This document shows positions 19,960-20,860 of a stretch of 20,860 bases of DNA, one piece after another; within the stretch, counting starts at the first letter, position 1, and each line of letters starts with the position of its first letter. The DNA comes from CAMEGH01 sp964513905. GTDB taxonomy: Bacteria; Patescibacteriota; Saccharimonadia; Saccharimonadales; Saccharimonadaceae. A program made the translations under genes and the position numbers. The stretch lies in assembly GCA_964513905.1 (NCBI GenBank), contig CAZENS010000012.1, forward strand, positions 1 through 20,860, in the 5' to 3' direction. Under the pieces are notes generated by a model. That model had not been told where the DNA came from, made no database searches, and saw only the letters and a list, made by a program, of their open reading frames with translations.

Positions 19960-20820
19960 ATGAATGTCGTGTCTGCTTTGAGCGCACGATGTAACGCGAT
20001 GTTTTCGCTGGTTGCAGCGACGTTGCTGATGGCTTTCTTCGCCCTCGTGTCTCCGGTGGCTGCGCAGGCAGCTTTGCCGGAGTGGGCGCCGCAGATGAAC
20101 GAGAATATGATCGTCATTGGCGGCACTGATGATCCTACGGCAAAGGATCAGCTTGGTCGCATGGACGGCTGGACGGACGACTCAACCGTGAGTGTTGTTG
20201 ACTACCCTGCGGGATTCTCCCCGGCTGTCGGCGACACCACCTATGATGATTCGGTCAAAATCGGTAAGCAGAATCTTCGCAAGGAGATTGATGATACCGA
20301 CGGATCGATGACCATTGTCGGTATGTCCCAGTCGGCGCGTATTGTTGGTGATGTTGTTGGCGAGTACGACTCTGCCGAGAACGCCGATGATATGAATGCC
20401 GTGCTGATGGCTGATCCTCGCTTTCCCAAGACTGGCCTTGAGTCGGTGCTGGCGGGAAGCAGCGCCCTCGGCGCAACCGCTACTGGCGAACGGCAGCCCA
20501 CGGAACATGTCGAGGTTACCTCTGTTTGTATCGAGGGTGATCCGGTGTGCGATTTTGGCGGTTCGCCGTTGAATATTGCTCCGGGTTTCTTCTGCATCCA
20601 CAGCGGTAACTGTGGCGACGAGTCGACCGCGAACTACGGTCATCTTGACGAGCTCGAAGTTGAGGAGACGTGGCAGGAAGGTCAGACGACCTATGTTGTC
20701 TTGGACGCTCCGCATCCGTGGCGCATTGCTGCTGAAGCGGCGGGGGTTCCCGTCACCGATCAGCAGGAAGAGATCCTGCACACCACCATGCCGGTCGGTG
20801 GAGGTTACCAGTCTTGGTAG
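19960..20820 (+). CDS. cassette protein 7: secreted PE-PPE/cutinase-like serine hydrolase
   Basis: A 286-residue secreted alpha/beta hydrolase. A signal peptide spans residues 1-37: hydrophobic core from about 14 to 31 and a likely AQA cleavage site before A38. The mature part has GGTDDPTA, the VDYPAGFSP...SVKIGKQNL segment typical of PE-PPE domains, and the nucleophile elbow GMSQSAR with S123. The C190-GDP-C197 motif gives D194, and H228 in YGHLDEL completes a cutinase-type triad. PE-PPE and cutinase-like esterases occur mainly in mycolic-acid Actinobacteria and act on lipids and envelope esters. The ATG at 19960 is chosen, 8 nt from AAGGAGG; a GTG at 19957 is possible. Transfer from such a host is inferred from family and codon use. 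Confidence 0.88.
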   Translation: MNVVSALSARCNAMFSLVAATLLMAFFALVSPVAAQAALPEWAPQMNENMIVIGGTDDPTAKDQLGRMDGWTDDSTVSVVDYPAGFSPAVGDTTYDDSVKIGKQNLRKEIDDTDGSMTIVGMSQSARIVGDVVGEYDSAENADDMNAVLMADPRFPKTGLESVLAGSSALGATATGERQPTEHVEVTSVCIEGDPVCDFGGSPLNIAPGFFCIHSGNCGDESTANYGHLDELEVEETWQEGQTTYVVLDAPHPWRIAAEAAGVPVTDQQEEILHTTMPVGGGYQSW

Positions 20821-20835
20821 CCCCACCACTCCCCT

Positions 20836-20860
20836 AGTTGTAAGTTTTTTACTTGCAGCT
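20836..20860 (+). terminator. probable terminator hairpin of the PE-PPE cassette, cut by the window end
   Basis: AGTTGTAAGT (20836-20845) pairs with ACTTGCAGCT (20851-20860), ten pairs with two U-G, across a T5 loop. The expected downstream T-tract is beyond the window, so terminator status is likely but not shown. Confidence 0.5.

Noticed and set aside
20182..20829. Long open frame on the minus strand opposite the PE-PPE gene
   Set aside because: It is a by-product of G+C-rich codons on the plus strand; it has no SD, promoter or recognisable motif, whereas the plus strand has all of these plus a signal peptide and catalytic motifs.
1..20860. CRISPR array, insertion sequence, integrase or att sites
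   Set aside because: No repeated spacer-type array, transposase or recombinase motif or target-site duplication was seen anywhere in the window, so how the cassettes arrived is unexplained.

Overview
The window looks like a chromosome segment of a Patescibacteria/CPR bacterium, most probably Saccharibacteria (TM7). I infer this from the compact set of housekeeping genes (smpB, pyrH, an ABC-F ATPase, an exonuclease III, a Y-family polymerase, a DEAD-box helicase), the degenerate NAD(P)HX-dehydratase-like protein, the many lineage-specific unknowns, the A+T-leaning codon use and the tiny intergenic gaps. Almost all stops are TAA or TAG; one TGA stop is seen. No search was run, so the phylum is an inference.

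Layout. 1-98: 3' end of a class II tRNA, probably Leu(CAA), and its terminator. 96-3351: four minus-strand genes (degenerate carbohydrate-kinase-like protein, unknown protein, two HAD phosphatases in one operon). 3447-4354: a membrane-protein cassette containing a 100-N assembly gap. 4376-5176: exonuclease III. 5215-6340: two orphan-gene cassettes. 6341-7593: smpB and an alpha/beta hydrolase, divergent from pyrH (7647-8360). 8369-11493: an envelope-type operon (GT4, GT4, alpha/beta hydrolase) preceded by a possible 17-codon ORF. 11515-12584: two more cassettes. 12621-15654: ABC-F ATPase, glutaredoxin, an acidic unknown and a YdjM-like membrane protein. 15676-17341: a structured leader, a small protein and a Y-family polymerase. 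17363-17728: a DUF1622 membrane protein. 17740-18468: another cassette. 18452-19867: a DEAD-box helicase with a structured leader. 19866-20860: a cassette encoding a secreted PE-PPE/cutinase-like serine hydrolase.

The main signal is that the window holds two classes of gene. Native genes mostly have an extended -10 (TGnTATAAT-like) ending 6-10 nt before the ATG, so their mRNAs should be leaderless or nearly so; downstream operon genes instead carry a Shine-Dalgarno (SD) sequence. Interleaved are seven monocistronic cassettes whose coding DNA is visibly richer in G+C and whose proteins are mostly unrecognisable. Each cassette has a -35/17-bp spacer/-10 promoter of near-canonical sigma-70 type, a leader with an SD, and usually a rho-independent terminator. 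In six of the seven a stem-loop begins at or within about 2 nt of the predicted transcription start. They resemble phage morons: autonomous insertions between host genes, expressed by their own rules.

The one cassette product I can recognise is a secreted alpha/beta hydrolase of the PE-PPE/cutinase type, known mainly from mycolic-acid-containing Actinobacteria, which are hosts of some Saccharibacteria. The cassettes may therefore carry genes for interaction with the host, acquired from or aimed at it. That last step is inference.
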